A DNA stretch of 64,000 nucleotides from Salinicola avicenniae (GTDB taxonomy: Bacteria; Pseudomonadota; Gammaproteobacteria; Pseudomonadales; Halomonadaceae). Positions 18,263 through 26,400 of the stretch are shown here, in pieces. The position numbers and the translations under genes were made by a program. The notes under the pieces were generated by a model, which worked only from the letters and a program-made list of their open reading frames with translations, was not told the DNA's origin and ran no database searches. The number at the start of each line of letters is the position of its first letter. Positions within the stretch are counted from its first letter, which is position 1. Location: contig NZ_JAKQZC010000001.1 in assembly GCF_023736115.1 (NCBI RefSeq), positions 310,001 through 374,000 on the forward strand, read 5' to 3'.

Positions 18263-19213
18263 ATGAGAGGCTTCACCCAACGCTGTTGCACGACGCTACT
18301 CGGCACGCTGCTGCTGGGGGCGAGCCTGCCCGTACTGGCCGAGGCGCCATCGACGCCCGTCCGGCTGGTGGTGCCGCCGTGGCCCGGGGTAACCGTCAAA
18401 ACCGAAATCCTGGCGCAGCTGCTGGATACGCTGGGCTATGATGCGGAGGCGATCGAGACCGGCGCCGCAGTTGGTTACAAGACGATGGAGACCGGGGATA
18501 GCGACATCCTGCTGGCGGGATGGATGCCGGCGCAGCAGGAGAGCTACGACGCGGCGATGGCGGCCGGCGCCATCGTCGATGTCGTCAACAATGTCAGCGG
18601 TGCCAGAATGGGCTTCGCGGTGCCGGGGTATGTCTACGAGGCCGGCGTGACCAGCGCCGAACAGCTGGACCAGTTGGACAACCGGGCTCGCTTCGAGGCG
18701 ACCTACTATTCGATCGAGAGCGGCGCCCAGGCCAGCCTGATGATTCATGAGGCGGCCGATGCGGATACCTACGGGCTCGGCGACTGGCAGATTCTCGACT
18801 CGTCGACGCCGGGCATGTTGTCCGAGGTCGACGCAGCGTACGACAGCGGTCGATGGATCGCCTTCTACGGCTGGACGCCGCACTGGATGGCCGTGCGCTA
18901 CGACATGCATATCCTGGAGGATCCCGAAGCCGTCTATGGACCCGACCAGGGGCGCAGCGACGTGCGCACCATCGTGCGTACCGGCTTCGCCGATGACCAT
19001 CCGAACCTGATGACGCTGTTGCGGCAGTTCACGCTGACTGCCGACGAGCAGAGCCAGTTCATCAGCGAATACAGCCTTGAGGAGAAATCCAAGGTGGCTG
19101 TCGCGCGGGACTGGTTGGTCGAGCATCCCCAACGGGTTGCGGCATTTCTCGACGGCGTGACCACGCGCGACGGCCAGCCGGCTATCGCCGCCTATGAAAG
19201 CCGCTTTCGTTGA
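18263..19213 (+). CDS. Glycine betaine/choline-type substrate-binding protein (OpuAC/ProX family)
   Basis: This secreted protein of 316 residues has a signal peptide (MRGFTQRCCTTLLGTLLLGASLPVLAEA region) and aromatic clusters suited to cation-pi binding of a quaternary amine (PPWPGV, AGWMPAQ, GWTPHWM). The start is fixed by AGGAGGG 5 nt before the ATG. It follows the iron ADH by 57 nt, through a run of CATC repeats, and probably shares its transcript. No ABC permease or ATPase lies next to it, so it must work with a transporter elsewhere or act as a sensor/scavenger. Confidence 0.85.
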   Translation: MRGFTQRCCTTLLGTLLLGASLPVLAEAPSTPVRLVVPPWPGVTVKTEILAQLLDTLGYDAEAIETGAAVGYKTMETGDSDILLAGWMPAQQESYDAAMAAGAIVDVVNNVSGARMGFAVPGYVYEAGVTSAEQLDQLDNRARFEATYYSIESGAQASLMIHEAADADTYGLGDWQILDSSTPGMLSEVDAAYDSGRWIAFYGWTPHWMAVRYDMHILEDPEAVYGPDQGRSDVRTIVRTGFADDHPNLMTLLRQFTLTADEQSQFISEYSLEEKSKVAVARDWLVEHPQRVAAFLDGVTTRDGQPAIAAYESRFR

Positions 19214-19230
19214 CCGACACGCGGCCTATG

Positions 19231-19866
19231 TCAGCCGGCGAGCAGGCGCTCGGCGACGTCCAGCGAGTCCTGCAGGGCGTCGTCGACGTCGAAGGCTTCG
19301 GGGTCGAGCGCCCACTCCAGCCAGTAACCGTCGACCAGCGCGGTAAGGATGCGCGCGAACCTTGAGGCCTGGATCGGGCGCGCTTCGTCGCGAGCGATCT
19401 CCTCGAAGAGCGACTGCATCTCCTGGCGATATTCGTTGTAGAGCTGCCGGTTGAGCTTGGCCAAGCTGGGCGTGGCCACCGTCGCACTCCAGAAACCGAC
19501 CCAGGAGGTCAGCACCTGCTGGTTGAAGATCTCGCGCTTGAACGCGGAACGAATCATGAGCATCAACCGCTCGCGCGCGCCGCATGTCAAGTCGGCATCC
19601 CGTTGATCGCTCTCCCGCCGCAACTGCTCGGTGAGCTCTTGATAGGCCGCCAGCATGAGCGCTTCCTTGGACTGGAAATAGTGGCTCACCAGTCCGATCG
19701 AGGCATCCGCCTGCTGGGCCACTCGCGTCATGGTCGTTCCCGCGTGGCCGTAGCGCGTGACGCAGTGAAGGGTCGCCTCGATGATGCTGCGGCGGCGGGC
19801 TTCGGGCTCGATCCGTCGACGCTGTCGACTTTTTTCCCGGTTCTGTTGACTGCTGTTCAAGGCCAT
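19231..19866 (-). CDS. TetR-family regulator, BetI-like
   Basis: This 211-residue protein has an N-terminal TetR helix-turn-helix (TTMTRVAQQADASIGLVSHYF, around residues 43-64) and a C-terminal domain with WVGFWSATVATP and LIDG-like LVDGYWLEWAL. Both parts resemble BetI, the choline-responsive repressor of betaine synthesis. A basic, RR-rich N-terminal extension precedes the HTH. It converges on the binding-protein gene (17 nt apart) and likely acts at the 16.87-16.91 kb palindrome. Confidence 0.83.
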   Translation of the reverse strand: MALNSSQQNREKSRQRRRIEPEARRRSIIEATLHCVTRYGHAGTTMTRVAQQADASIGLVSHYFQSKEALMLAAYQELTEQLRRESDQRDADLTCGARERLMLMIRSAFKREIFNQQVLTSWVGFWSATVATPSLAKLNRQLYNEYRQEMQSLFEEIARDEARPIQASRFARILTALVDGYWLEWALDPEAFDVDDALQDSLDVAERLLAG

Positions 19867-19916
19867 CTCTCGTCTACGAAGCCTGACAATGCCGTGGGGT
19901 CACGAACGGATACCGC

Positions 19917-20804
19917 TCAGCGCGGCAGTTCGGTCGGCAGCTTGCCGCCAATGCGTGCGGTGATTTCGGCGGCGGTCTCGGCGACCAGGCGAGCGAGCTC
20001 CGGCAGGCGCGAGTCGTCGATGCGGGCGACCGGGCCGGAGACGGAGATCGCCGCCAGGGGCAGGCCGCTCTCGTCGTGCAGGGTCGCCGCCACGCAGTTG
20101 AGCCCGATCGCATGTTCCTCGCGGTCGATGGCGTAGCCGCGCGCGCGGACTTCCTCCAGCTGGTGCGTGAGGGTGGGGATATCGGTGAGCGTATTGGGTG
20201 TTTCGCTCTCGAGCTCGCGGCCGACCATGATCGTGTCGAACTCCGCCGATGGCATCCACGCCAGCAGCGCCTTGCCGACGCCGGAGGCGTGCAGCGGTGC
20301 GCGCGAGCCAAGCCGCGTGATCATGCGCATCATCTGCTTGGATTCGCTCTGGGCGAGATAGACCACCATGCCGTCGTCGCGGATACCGAGGTTGGCGGTT
20401 TCTCCGGTGGCCGCCGCCAGTTGGCGCAGGTAGGGGCGGGCGGTGGCGACGAAGTCGCGCGCCTCGAGAAAGCTCGAACCGATGCGGAAGGTCTTGACGT
20501 CGATCTTCCACAGCCCGGTTTCGAGATCCTGGGTGATGAAGTGCTGCTGGAACAGGGCCTGCAGCAGGCGGTGGGTGGTCGAGGGGGCGAGCTCGAGCTG
20601 CTCCGCGACATCGGAAAGCGCCAGGCCGTTCGGCGCCGCGGCGAGCCGCTCCAGGATGGTCAGCCCGCGCACCAGCGACTGGCTGTGGCCGCCGCTGCTC
20701 TTGGCGCCGCCGGCGGGGCGGCCGGCCGATCGGCGTTTCTGCGCCGGTTCGGCTGCCTGCTGTTTTCCCGACGCGGCCGCCTGCCGCTGCTCTCGATCCG
20801 TCAC
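19917..20804 (-). CDS. IclR-family transcriptional regulator
   Basis: This 295-residue protein has a low-complexity, Gly/Ala/Lys-rich N-terminal 45 residues, then the IclR winged helix (QSLVRGLTILERLA, LELAPSTTHRLLQAL) and the effector domain (LHASGVGKALLAWMP; GYAIDREEHAIGLNCVA). The start is a GTG at 20804 with a weak GAG upstream. It is upstream of and co-directional with uraD (they are separated by the uraD promoter side), inside the ureide cluster. IclR proteins such as AllR sense glyoxylate or allantoin, so control of ureide genes is plausible. Confidence 0.85.
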   Translation of the reverse strand: MTDREQRQAAASGKQQAAEPAQKRRSAGRPAGGAKSSGGHSQSLVRGLTILERLAAAPNGLALSDVAEQLELAPSTTHRLLQALFQQHFITQDLETGLWKIDVKTFRIGSSFLEARDFVATARPYLRQLAAATGETANLGIRDDGMVVYLAQSESKQMMRMITRLGSRAPLHASGVGKALLAWMPSAEFDTIMVGRELESETPNTLTDIPTLTHQLEEVRARGYAIDREEHAIGLNCVAATLHDESGLPLAAISVSGPVARIDDSRLPELARLVAETAAEITARIGGKLPTELPR

Positions 20805-20876
20805 CCGTGGTTACTCTCGTATCCGCCCTGATATCAGGCGTTCAGGATACCCATTCGCCGGGGTGCTGTCTGCGCG

Positions 20877-21416
20877 CTAGCGGGTACGACTTTCGGTGGC
20901 GCGGCTCTCGAGCCGTAGTTGGGCAATGCGATGAATCTGCGCGATGGCGGTGCGGCGTTCCTCGTCCGGCGTGTGATGGAGACGCGTCTCGAAGGCGGCA
21001 AGAATCGCGTGACGATCCAGGCCGCGGACGGCGATCACGAAGGGGAAGTCGAAGCGGGCGCGATAGTCGGCATTGAGCCGTTCGAAGCGGGCGAATTCGT
21101 CCGCCGTGCACTGATCCAGCCCGGCGCCGGCCTGTTCGCGGCGTGAGTCGTCGGTCAGCTCGCCGGCCACCGCCGCCTTGCCGGCCAGGTCCGGATGCGC
21201 GCGGATCAGCGCGAGCTGGGCCTCGGGCGTGGCCGCGTCGACCTGCCGCTGCAGGCTGTCGGCCAGGCCCGAGGGGGTGTCCTGGGTGGCGTCTAATCCC
21301 GCGTCCCAGGCGCCGGCGGCCACCCAAGGCGAGCTTTCGTAGAGATCGCCGTAAGCGGCGACGAAGGCGTCACGGTCGAGTTGACTGGGGCGCGGCGAGA
21401 GCAGGGGGAGGGACAT
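20877..21416 (-). CDS. uraD: 2-oxo-4-hydroxy-4-carboxy-5-ureidoimidazoline (OHCU) decarboxylase
   Basis: UraD decarboxylates OHCU to S-allantoin, the last step of urate opening. The 179-residue protein has the catalytic His74 in IRAHPDLAGKAA and the C-terminal FDFPFVIAVRG block. The ATG at 21416 fits the family start and was chosen over an upstream start. A perfect TTTGTATACAAA palindrome begins 17 nt before the start codon, and uraH is divergent. Confidence 0.94.
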   Translation of the reverse strand: MSLPLLSPRPSQLDRDAFVAAYGDLYESSPWVAAGAWDAGLDATQDTPSGLADSLQRQVDAATPEAQLALIRAHPDLAGKAAVAGELTDDSRREQAGAGLDQCTADEFARFERLNADYRARFDFPFVIAVRGLDRHAILAAFETRLHHTPDEERRTAIAQIHRIAQLRLESRATESRTR

Positions 21417-21433
21417 GGCGACTCCGGTTGACC

Positions 21434-21445
21434 TTTGTATACAAA
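21434..21445. promoter_or_regulatory. Perfect TTTGTATACAAA operator, uraD/uraH intergenic
   Basis: A perfect 12-bp palindrome lies in the 217-bp gap between divergent uraD and uraH, next to the uraD ribosome site. The core TTGTATACAA fits the FadR-type GntR pattern T-N-G-T-N-A-C-N-A. Similar copies occur at the hyuE/puuE and permease/allA gaps. Confidence 0.8.
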
Positions 21446-21633
21446 CGCACTTGAATGAGCCTAACGCCTTGTCCGCGCGTCGATCCAGCGTTTTCCGGCG
21501 CCGGCACGTCACGGATTCTCAGTCTGGCTCGCCGGCCTGGCTCTCGCCGTGCAAGGCCACATTTTCGACGACCCGACATGCCGCAGGTCACGCTTTCCGT
21601 GCAGTGCCGCATTGTCGTGCAAGGAGCAGGCGC

Positions 21634-22044
21634 ATGAGCGATTCCTCGACGGGCTACCTGACCACCCACGTTCTGGATACGGCGCTGGGCCGGCCGGCCA
21701 GTGGCCTGCGCATCGAGCTTTACCGGCTCGAAGGCGGCACGCGGCTGCGTCTGGCCGATGTGACCACCAACGCTGACGGCCGCTGCGAGTCGCCGCTGCT
21801 CGAGGGCGCGGAGTTTCACGCCGGCGTCTACGAGCTCTTGTTTCACGCCGGTGATTATCTGCAGGCGAGTCACGAGAAGAACCAGGAGGCGAATCAGGAG
21901 GCCAACCGAGAGGGCAGCAACGCACCAGCGGGGCGCTTTCTCGACCGCATTCCGTTGCAGTTCATCGTCGACGCGCCGGAGGAGCACTATCACGTGCCGC
22001 TACTTCTGTCCCCTTATAGTTATTCGACGTATCGGGGTAGCTGA
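21634..22044 (+). CDS. uraH: 5-hydroxyisourate hydrolase (transthyretin-like)
   Basis: UraH hydrolyses 5-hydroxyisourate to OHCU. The 136-residue protein begins with TTHVLDTALGRPA (active-site His12), has VTTNADGR in the middle and ends with the signature YRGS. AAGGAG precedes the ATG. It is 15-25 residues longer than usual because of a polar insert at about residues 79-98 (NQEANQEANRE), encoded by a short tandem repeat and placed before the last strands. The stop overlaps the start of the next gene by one base. Confidence 0.93.
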   Translation: MSDSSTGYLTTHVLDTALGRPASGLRIELYRLEGGTRLRLADVTTNADGRCESPLLEGAEFHAGVYELLFHAGDYLQASHEKNQEANQEANREGSNAPAGRFLDRIPLQFIVDAPEEHYHVPLLLSPYSYSTYRGS

Positions 22045-23411
22045 TGACGACCACGCTGATCCGCGATGCCGAGCTGATCGCGACCTTCGACGATGACGCG
22101 CGCGAGTTGCGCCACGCCAGCCTCTTGATCGAGGACGATCGTATCGCGGCCATCGGCCCGGCGATGGAGATAACCGTCGGGCTGAAGAAACCGATCGACC
22201 GGGTGGTCGATGCGCGCGGCCACGTGATTCTGCCGGGGCTGGTGAACACGCATCATCACTTTTACCAGACGCTGACGCGCAACCTGCCCGCGGCCCAGAA
22301 CGCCGAGCTGTTCGACTGGCTGGCCACGCATTATCCGATCTGGGCGCGGCTCGATCCCGAGGCGATGTTCGCCAGCAGCCAGGTCGCGGCGGCGGAGCTG
22401 CTCCTCTCCGGCTGCACTACGGCGGCGGATCATACCTACCTGTGGCCCAACGGCGCGCGCATCGACGACCAGATCGCGGCGGTCGCCGAACTGGGCCTGC
22501 GTTTTCACGCCTCGCGCGGGTCGATGTCGGTCGGCGAGTCACAGGGCGGGTTGCCGCCGGACAGTGTGGTCGAGTCCGAATCGGCGATTCTCGACGACAC
22601 CCAGCACGCCATCGAGCGCTACCACGATGCCGACGAGCGGGCCATGACGCGGATCGTGGTCGCGCCCTGCTCGCCGTTTTCGGTCTCCCGCGATCTGATG
22701 CGCGAAAGCGCCTTGCTCGCGCGAGACTATGGCGTGCATCTGCATACCCATCTGGCCGAAACGCGGGACGAGGAAGCCTACTGCCGCGAGCAGTTCGGCT
22801 GCACGCCGGTCGAGTATGCCGAGCAGGTCGGCTGGGTCGGCCGCGATGTCTGGTTCGCCCACATGGTGCATCCGCACGCCGATGAGATCACGCGGCTCGG
22901 CGGCCACTGCTGTGGCGCGGCACACTGCCCGAGCTCCAACATGCGCCTCGGTTCCGGCATCGCCCCGGTGATGGCGATGCATCGGGCCGGTATGCGGGTG
23001 GGCCTCGGCGTCGATGGCAGCGCCTCCAACGACGGTTCGCATCTGCTGGCGGAGACGCGCCAGGCGATGCTGCTGGGCCGCCTGCAGGGCAGCATGACCG
23101 ATTTCACCGCCCGCCAGATGCTCTGGTTCGCCACTCGTGGCGGTGCCGCCGTGCTCGGGCGCGAGGATATCGGCCAGCTGGCCGTCGGCAAGGCTGCCGA
23201 CATCATCGGCTACCGGCTCGATTCGCTGGCGCTGGCCGGCGGTGCGCTGCACGATCCGCTCGCCGCGCTGGTCTTCTGTCAGCCGCCGCAGGTGGATCTG
23301 TCGTTCGTCAACGGCATTCAGCGGGTCGAGGCTGGCCACCTGCTCGGCCATGACGTGGAGGCCATGGTCGCGCGACACAACGCTTGCGCGAGCAAGCTGG
23401 TTGGCGCTTGA
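22044..23411 (+). CDS. 8-oxoguanine deaminase (amidohydrolase family)
   Basis: This 455-residue zinc amidohydrolase has metal ligands His70/His72 in NTHHHFYQT, then THLAET near 237, HCPSSNMRLGSG near 295 and the Asp in GVDGSASND near 323. These blocks match 8-oxoguanine deaminases, which convert 8-oxoguanine to urate and so feed the ureide route encoded around it. It overlaps uraH by one base. A guanine deaminase or related triazine hydrolase is the alternative. Confidence 0.87.
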   Translation: MTTTLIRDAELIATFDDDARELRHASLLIEDDRIAAIGPAMEITVGLKKPIDRVVDARGHVILPGLVNTHHHFYQTLTRNLPAAQNAELFDWLATHYPIWARLDPEAMFASSQVAAAELLLSGCTTAADHTYLWPNGARIDDQIAAVAELGLRFHASRGSMSVGESQGGLPPDSVVESESAILDDTQHAIERYHDADERAMTRIVVAPCSPFSVSRDLMRESALLARDYGVHLHTHLAETRDEEAYCREQFGCTPVEYAEQVGWVGRDVWFAHMVHPHADEITRLGGHCCGAAHCPSSNMRLGSGIAPVMAMHRAGMRVGLGVDGSASNDGSHLLAETRQAMLLGRLQGSMTDFTARQMLWFATRGGAAVLGREDIGQLAVGKAADIIGYRLDSLALAGGALHDPLAALVFCQPPQVDLSFVNGIQRVEAGHLLGHDVEAMVARHNACASKLVGA

Positions 23412-23496
23412 GTCCGGCGCGGCTGTCATGACCTGGCAGGCCATATACAATCGATGACGAATCAGCGAGACGGTGACGCCGGGGAAGCGGACGAGA

Positions 23497-24246
23497 ATGG
23501 CAAAAAGTGCGAGCGCAGCAAGCGACACAACGACACCGCCCAAGGCGAAACGGACGCGTGGTGCGGGCAAGGCGGGTGACGGCGCCGAACGGCACGACGC
23601 GATCTATCGCGAGATCCGCGAGGCGATCGTCGAGCATCGGCTCAAGCCCGGCGCGCGGCTGCGCGAGGATGCCCTGGCCGACGTCTTCGGCGTCAGCCGT
23701 ACCGGCGTTCGCAAGATTCTGCAGCGGCTGTCGCTCGAGTATCTGGTCACGCTGACCCCGCGACGGGGCGCCAGTGTCAGTCGCCCGAGCATCGAGGAGG
23801 CGCGTGACGTCTTCGCCGCCCGCCAACTGGTCGAGTGCCAACTGATGCCGTGGGTCTCCCGGCGGCTGAAGCCCACCGATGGCGCCGAGCTGCGTGAGCT
23901 GGCGGAGCGCGAGCGTCAGGCGCTGCGTCGCGGTGAACAGAGCCAGGCGATACAGCTTTCCGCGCGTTTTCATCAGCGCCTGGCCGAGCTTTCCGGCAAC
24001 ACGCCGCTGGCGGAGTTTATCGAGCGGCTCTGCTCGCGTTCTTCGCTGATCCTCGCTGTCTACGGCGGTCACGGCCATCTCGGCTGCGAATCCCACGACC
24101 ACGACGAGCTGGTCGCACTGCTCGAAAGCGGCAAGGAGGAGCGTGCCGTCGCCTTCATGCGCCGTCACCTCAAGGCGATCGAAGCCTCGCTCTCCATTGA
24201 GGAGAGCGATGATGAAACGCCGGATCTGAACGCGATTTTCGGCTGA
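23497..24246 (+). CDS. GntR-family (FadR/FCD-type) transcriptional regulator
   Basis: This protein of about 249 residues has a Lys/Ala-rich N-terminal tail, the GntR winged helix (YREIREAIVEHRLKPG, LADVFGVSRTGVRKIL) and an all-helical FCD effector domain with His ligands (FHQRLAELSGN; HDHDELV; RRHLKAIE). The ATG at 23497 was preferred to a GTG at 23473. A TATACAA half-site (23444-23450) lies 47 nt upstream. It is the only GntR in the ureide block and the best candidate for the TTTGTATACAAA sites. Confidence 0.87.
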   Translation: MAKSASAASDTTTPPKAKRTRGAGKAGDGAERHDAIYREIREAIVEHRLKPGARLREDALADVFGVSRTGVRKILQRLSLEYLVTLTPRRGASVSRPSIEEARDVFAARQLVECQLMPWVSRRLKPTDGAELRELAERERQALRRGEQSQAIQLSARFHQRLAELSGNTPLAEFIERLCSRSSLILAVYGGHGHLGCESHDHDELVALLESGKEERAVAFMRRHLKAIEASLSIEESDDETPDLNAIFG

Positions 24247-24264
24247 GGCGCTGACGGGGTTCGA

Positions 24265-24996
24265 TTAGGCCCCCCAGTCCGCGAACCGACCCACGAACGG
24301 TTTGGGCCGGGGGAAGGCGAGATCGCCGTGCTTGCTGGTGCCGAGGCCGAGCGAGACGAGCGACTCGGCCAGCTTGACCGCCGCGCTCACCCCTTCGACC
24401 ACCGGCAGGCCGAGCGCCTCGGTCAGACGTTGGGTCAGATCCGCCATGCCGCCACAGCCGAGGACGATGGCGCCGATGCCATCCTCGTCGCGCGCCCGCC
24501 GGCACTCCGCCAGCAGTGCTTCATACGCGTTGCCTGCCGGATTCTCCAGTTCGAGCACCGGAAGGTCGATCGCGCGAACGCGCCGGCAGTGATCGCGGAA
24601 GCCGTACTGCGCGAGCAGATGCTCGGCGATGATTGCGGTGCGCGAGAGCGTCGTCACCACCGAGAAGCGCGTGCTGATCAGCGTCGCCAGATGGAAGCCC
24701 GCCTCGGCGATGCCGATGACCGGGGCGCGGGTCAGCTCTCGGGCAGCGAGCAGGCCCGGGTCGCCGAAACAGGCGATGACGTAGGCGTCCGCGCCGTGCG
24801 CTTCTCCTTGTCGGACTTCCTCGAGCACGCCGACGGTGCTGATCGCCTCGTCGAAGTGGCTCTCGATCGAGACCGGGCCACTCTCCGGCTGGCTGACCTG
24901 AATGCGGGTGCCAGGGGCCGCCACGCGGGTGGCACAGGCGCCGATCTTGTCAGTCATGCCGGCGGTCGTGTTGGGGTTGATGACGTGAATCAGCAT
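24265..24996 (-). CDS. Aspartate/glutamate-hydantoin racemase family, probable allantoin racemase
   Basis: This 243-residue protein begins MLIHVINPNTT. The two catalytic cysteines of the family are Cys76 (IACFGDPG) and Cys181 (LGCGGM). HpxA, an allantoin racemase of purine catabolism, belongs here and would let both allantoin enantiomers reach the allantoinase. The gene is divergent from puuE across two operator copies, which supports that role. The longer upstream start would put the operators inside the gene and was rejected. Confidence 0.87.
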   Translation of the reverse strand: MLIHVINPNTTAGMTDKIGACATRVAAPGTRIQVSQPESGPVSIESHFDEAISTVGVLEEVRQGEAHGADAYVIACFGDPGLLAARELTRAPVIGIAEAGFHLATLISTRFSVVTTLSRTAIIAEHLLAQYGFRDHCRRVRAIDLPVLELENPAGNAYEALLAECRRARDEDGIGAIVLGCGGMADLTQRLTEALGLPVVEGVSAAVKLAESLVSLGLGTSKHGDLAFPRPKPFVGRFADWGA

Positions 24997-25056
24997 CGAT
25001 GGCGAAACCTCTCGCTCGGTCAGCTTGGCGAATCGCGTAATTCGCGATACGGTTGT

Positions 25057-25090
25057 TTTGTCCACAAAAATAAATGACTTTGCATACAAT
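25057..25090. promoter_or_regulatory. Tandem operator pair in the hyuE-like / puuE divergent gap
   Basis: TTTGTCCACAAA (25057-25068; 10 of 12 bases of the consensus, outer arms perfect) and TTTGCATACAAT (25079-25090; 10 of 12) lie with centres 22 bp apart, two helical turns, on the same DNA face. They sit between the racemase start (24996) and puuE start (25137). Confidence 0.7.
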
Positions 25091-25136
25091 ATCGATGGCC
25101 GGACTGCCCTGGCCGCCCGCAGAAGGAACGCCGTCC

Positions 25137-26072
25137 ATGCTATCCAACGACTCCCTTGGTGGCCGCTATCCCAGAGATCTGGTCGGCTACGGCCGCACGC
25201 CGCCGCAGGCCAACTGGCCCGGGCAGGCCCGCGTGGCGGTGCAGTTCGTGCTCAACTACGAGGAGGGTGGCGAGAACAGCGTGCTGCACGGCGATACGCA
25301 CTCCGAGCAGTTCCTCTCCGAGATCGCCGGTGCCGAGGCCTATCCCGCGCGCCATCTGAGCATGGAGTCGATCTACGAATACGGCTCGCGAGCGGGCGTC
25401 TGGCGGGTGCTGAAAGAGTTCGAGCGCCGCGGCCTGCCGCTCACCGTGTTCGGCGTGGCGATGGCGCTGGCGCGCAACCCCGACGTGGCGCACGCCTTCC
25501 ATGAACTGGGCCACGAGATCGCCTGCCACGGCTACCGCTGGATTCACTATCAGAACGTGCCGGAAACGCTCGAGCGCGAGCACATGCAGCGCGCCATCGA
25601 GATCTTCCGGTCGCTCTATAATGATGCCCCGCTCGGCTGGTACACCGGGCGTGACAGCCCCAACACGCGCCGGCTGCTGCTCGATCAGGGCGGTTTTCTC
25701 TACGATAGCGACTACTACGGCGATGACCTGCCGTTCTGGTGCGATGCCGAGGATAGCCAGGGGCAGATGCATCGGCATCTGATCGTGCCCTACACCCTCG
25801 ATACCAACGACATGCGCTTCGCCTCGCCGACCGGCTTCGACCACGGCGAGCCGTTCTTTCAGTATCTGCGCGATGCTTTCGATGTTCTCTACGCCGAGGG
25901 CGCGGAGACACCGAAGATGCTCTCCATCGGCCTGCACTGCCGGCTGATCGGTCGTCCCGGCCGCTTCCGCGCGCTGCAGCGCTTTCTGGATCATCTCGAG
26001 GCGCACGACCGGGTGTGGATAACCCGGCGCGTGGATATCGCGCGACACTGGGCGCGAGAGCATCCCGCCTGA
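25137..26072 (+). CDS. puuE: Allantoinase PuuE (polysaccharide-deacetylase fold)
   Basis: PuuE hydrolyses S-allantoin to allantoate without the amidohydrolase fold of AllB. The 311-residue protein starts MLSNDSLGGRYPRDLVGYGR, with QFVLNYEEGGE, ESIYEYGSRAG, the polysaccharide-deacetylase core GHEIACHGYRWIHYQ, GWYTGRDSPNTRRLL and GLHCRLIGRPGR. The ATG at 25137 with AGAAGGA upstream is preferred; ATG 25095 is an alternative. Confidence 0.94.
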   Translation: MLSNDSLGGRYPRDLVGYGRTPPQANWPGQARVAVQFVLNYEEGGENSVLHGDTHSEQFLSEIAGAEAYPARHLSMESIYEYGSRAGVWRVLKEFERRGLPLTVFGVAMALARNPDVAHAFHELGHEIACHGYRWIHYQNVPETLEREHMQRAIEIFRSLYNDAPLGWYTGRDSPNTRRLLLDQGGFLYDSDYYGDDLPFWCDAEDSQGQMHRHLIVPYTLDTNDMRFASPTGFDHGEPFFQYLRDAFDVLYAEGAETPKMLSIGLHCRLIGRPGRFRALQRFLDHLEAHDRVWITRRVDIARHWAREHPA

Positions 26073-26400
26073 CAGGATGACAGACGGCGACCGTCGCCGA
26101 TCGGGTCCATCGCGCCGAGATCCTGCGACTCGCGCCATACGCTGGTGCGCGAGTACGTTTCGGCGCCCCGTTTTTGCGCGCCCCGCTGATCAAGACGCTT
26201 CGATGATGGCTTCTGGATGCCTTCGGTTGCCGTTAACTCCTTGAATCGCTGAATCCAGACAGTTTCTGGCGCTAAATTTGCGAGCACTGTCGATGAAACG
26301 AATGTTTCTCAATGGTTAAAGAAGTCGCTAAACGTTTCTTTTGCGTCGTCTCTTCAGCCTGCTTATTCCGACATAACAATTCGCCCACAAGAGGCCCGAC
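26073..26400. other. 328-bp gene-free region upstream of the ABC operon
   Basis: No gene is supported. The right half is AT-richer than its surroundings and contains two short inverted repeats: GAAAC-GAAT-GTTTC at 26294-26307, and AAAGAA (26317-26322) with TTCTTT (26335-26340), 12 nt apart. They lie 60-107 nt before the binding-protein start and may be regulator sites, for example for the RpiR protein at the end of this operon. Confidence 0.5.

Noticed and set aside
23444-23450. Full TTTGTATACAAA operator at the GntR gene itself
   Set aside because: Only the right half (TATACAA) is present; the left half is GCCA, so autoregulation is noted but not called as a site.
24997-25089. N-terminal extension of the hydantoin/allantoin racemase
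   Set aside because: It would place both operator copies inside the gene and adds residues not seen in the family; MLIHVINPNTT is the normal start.
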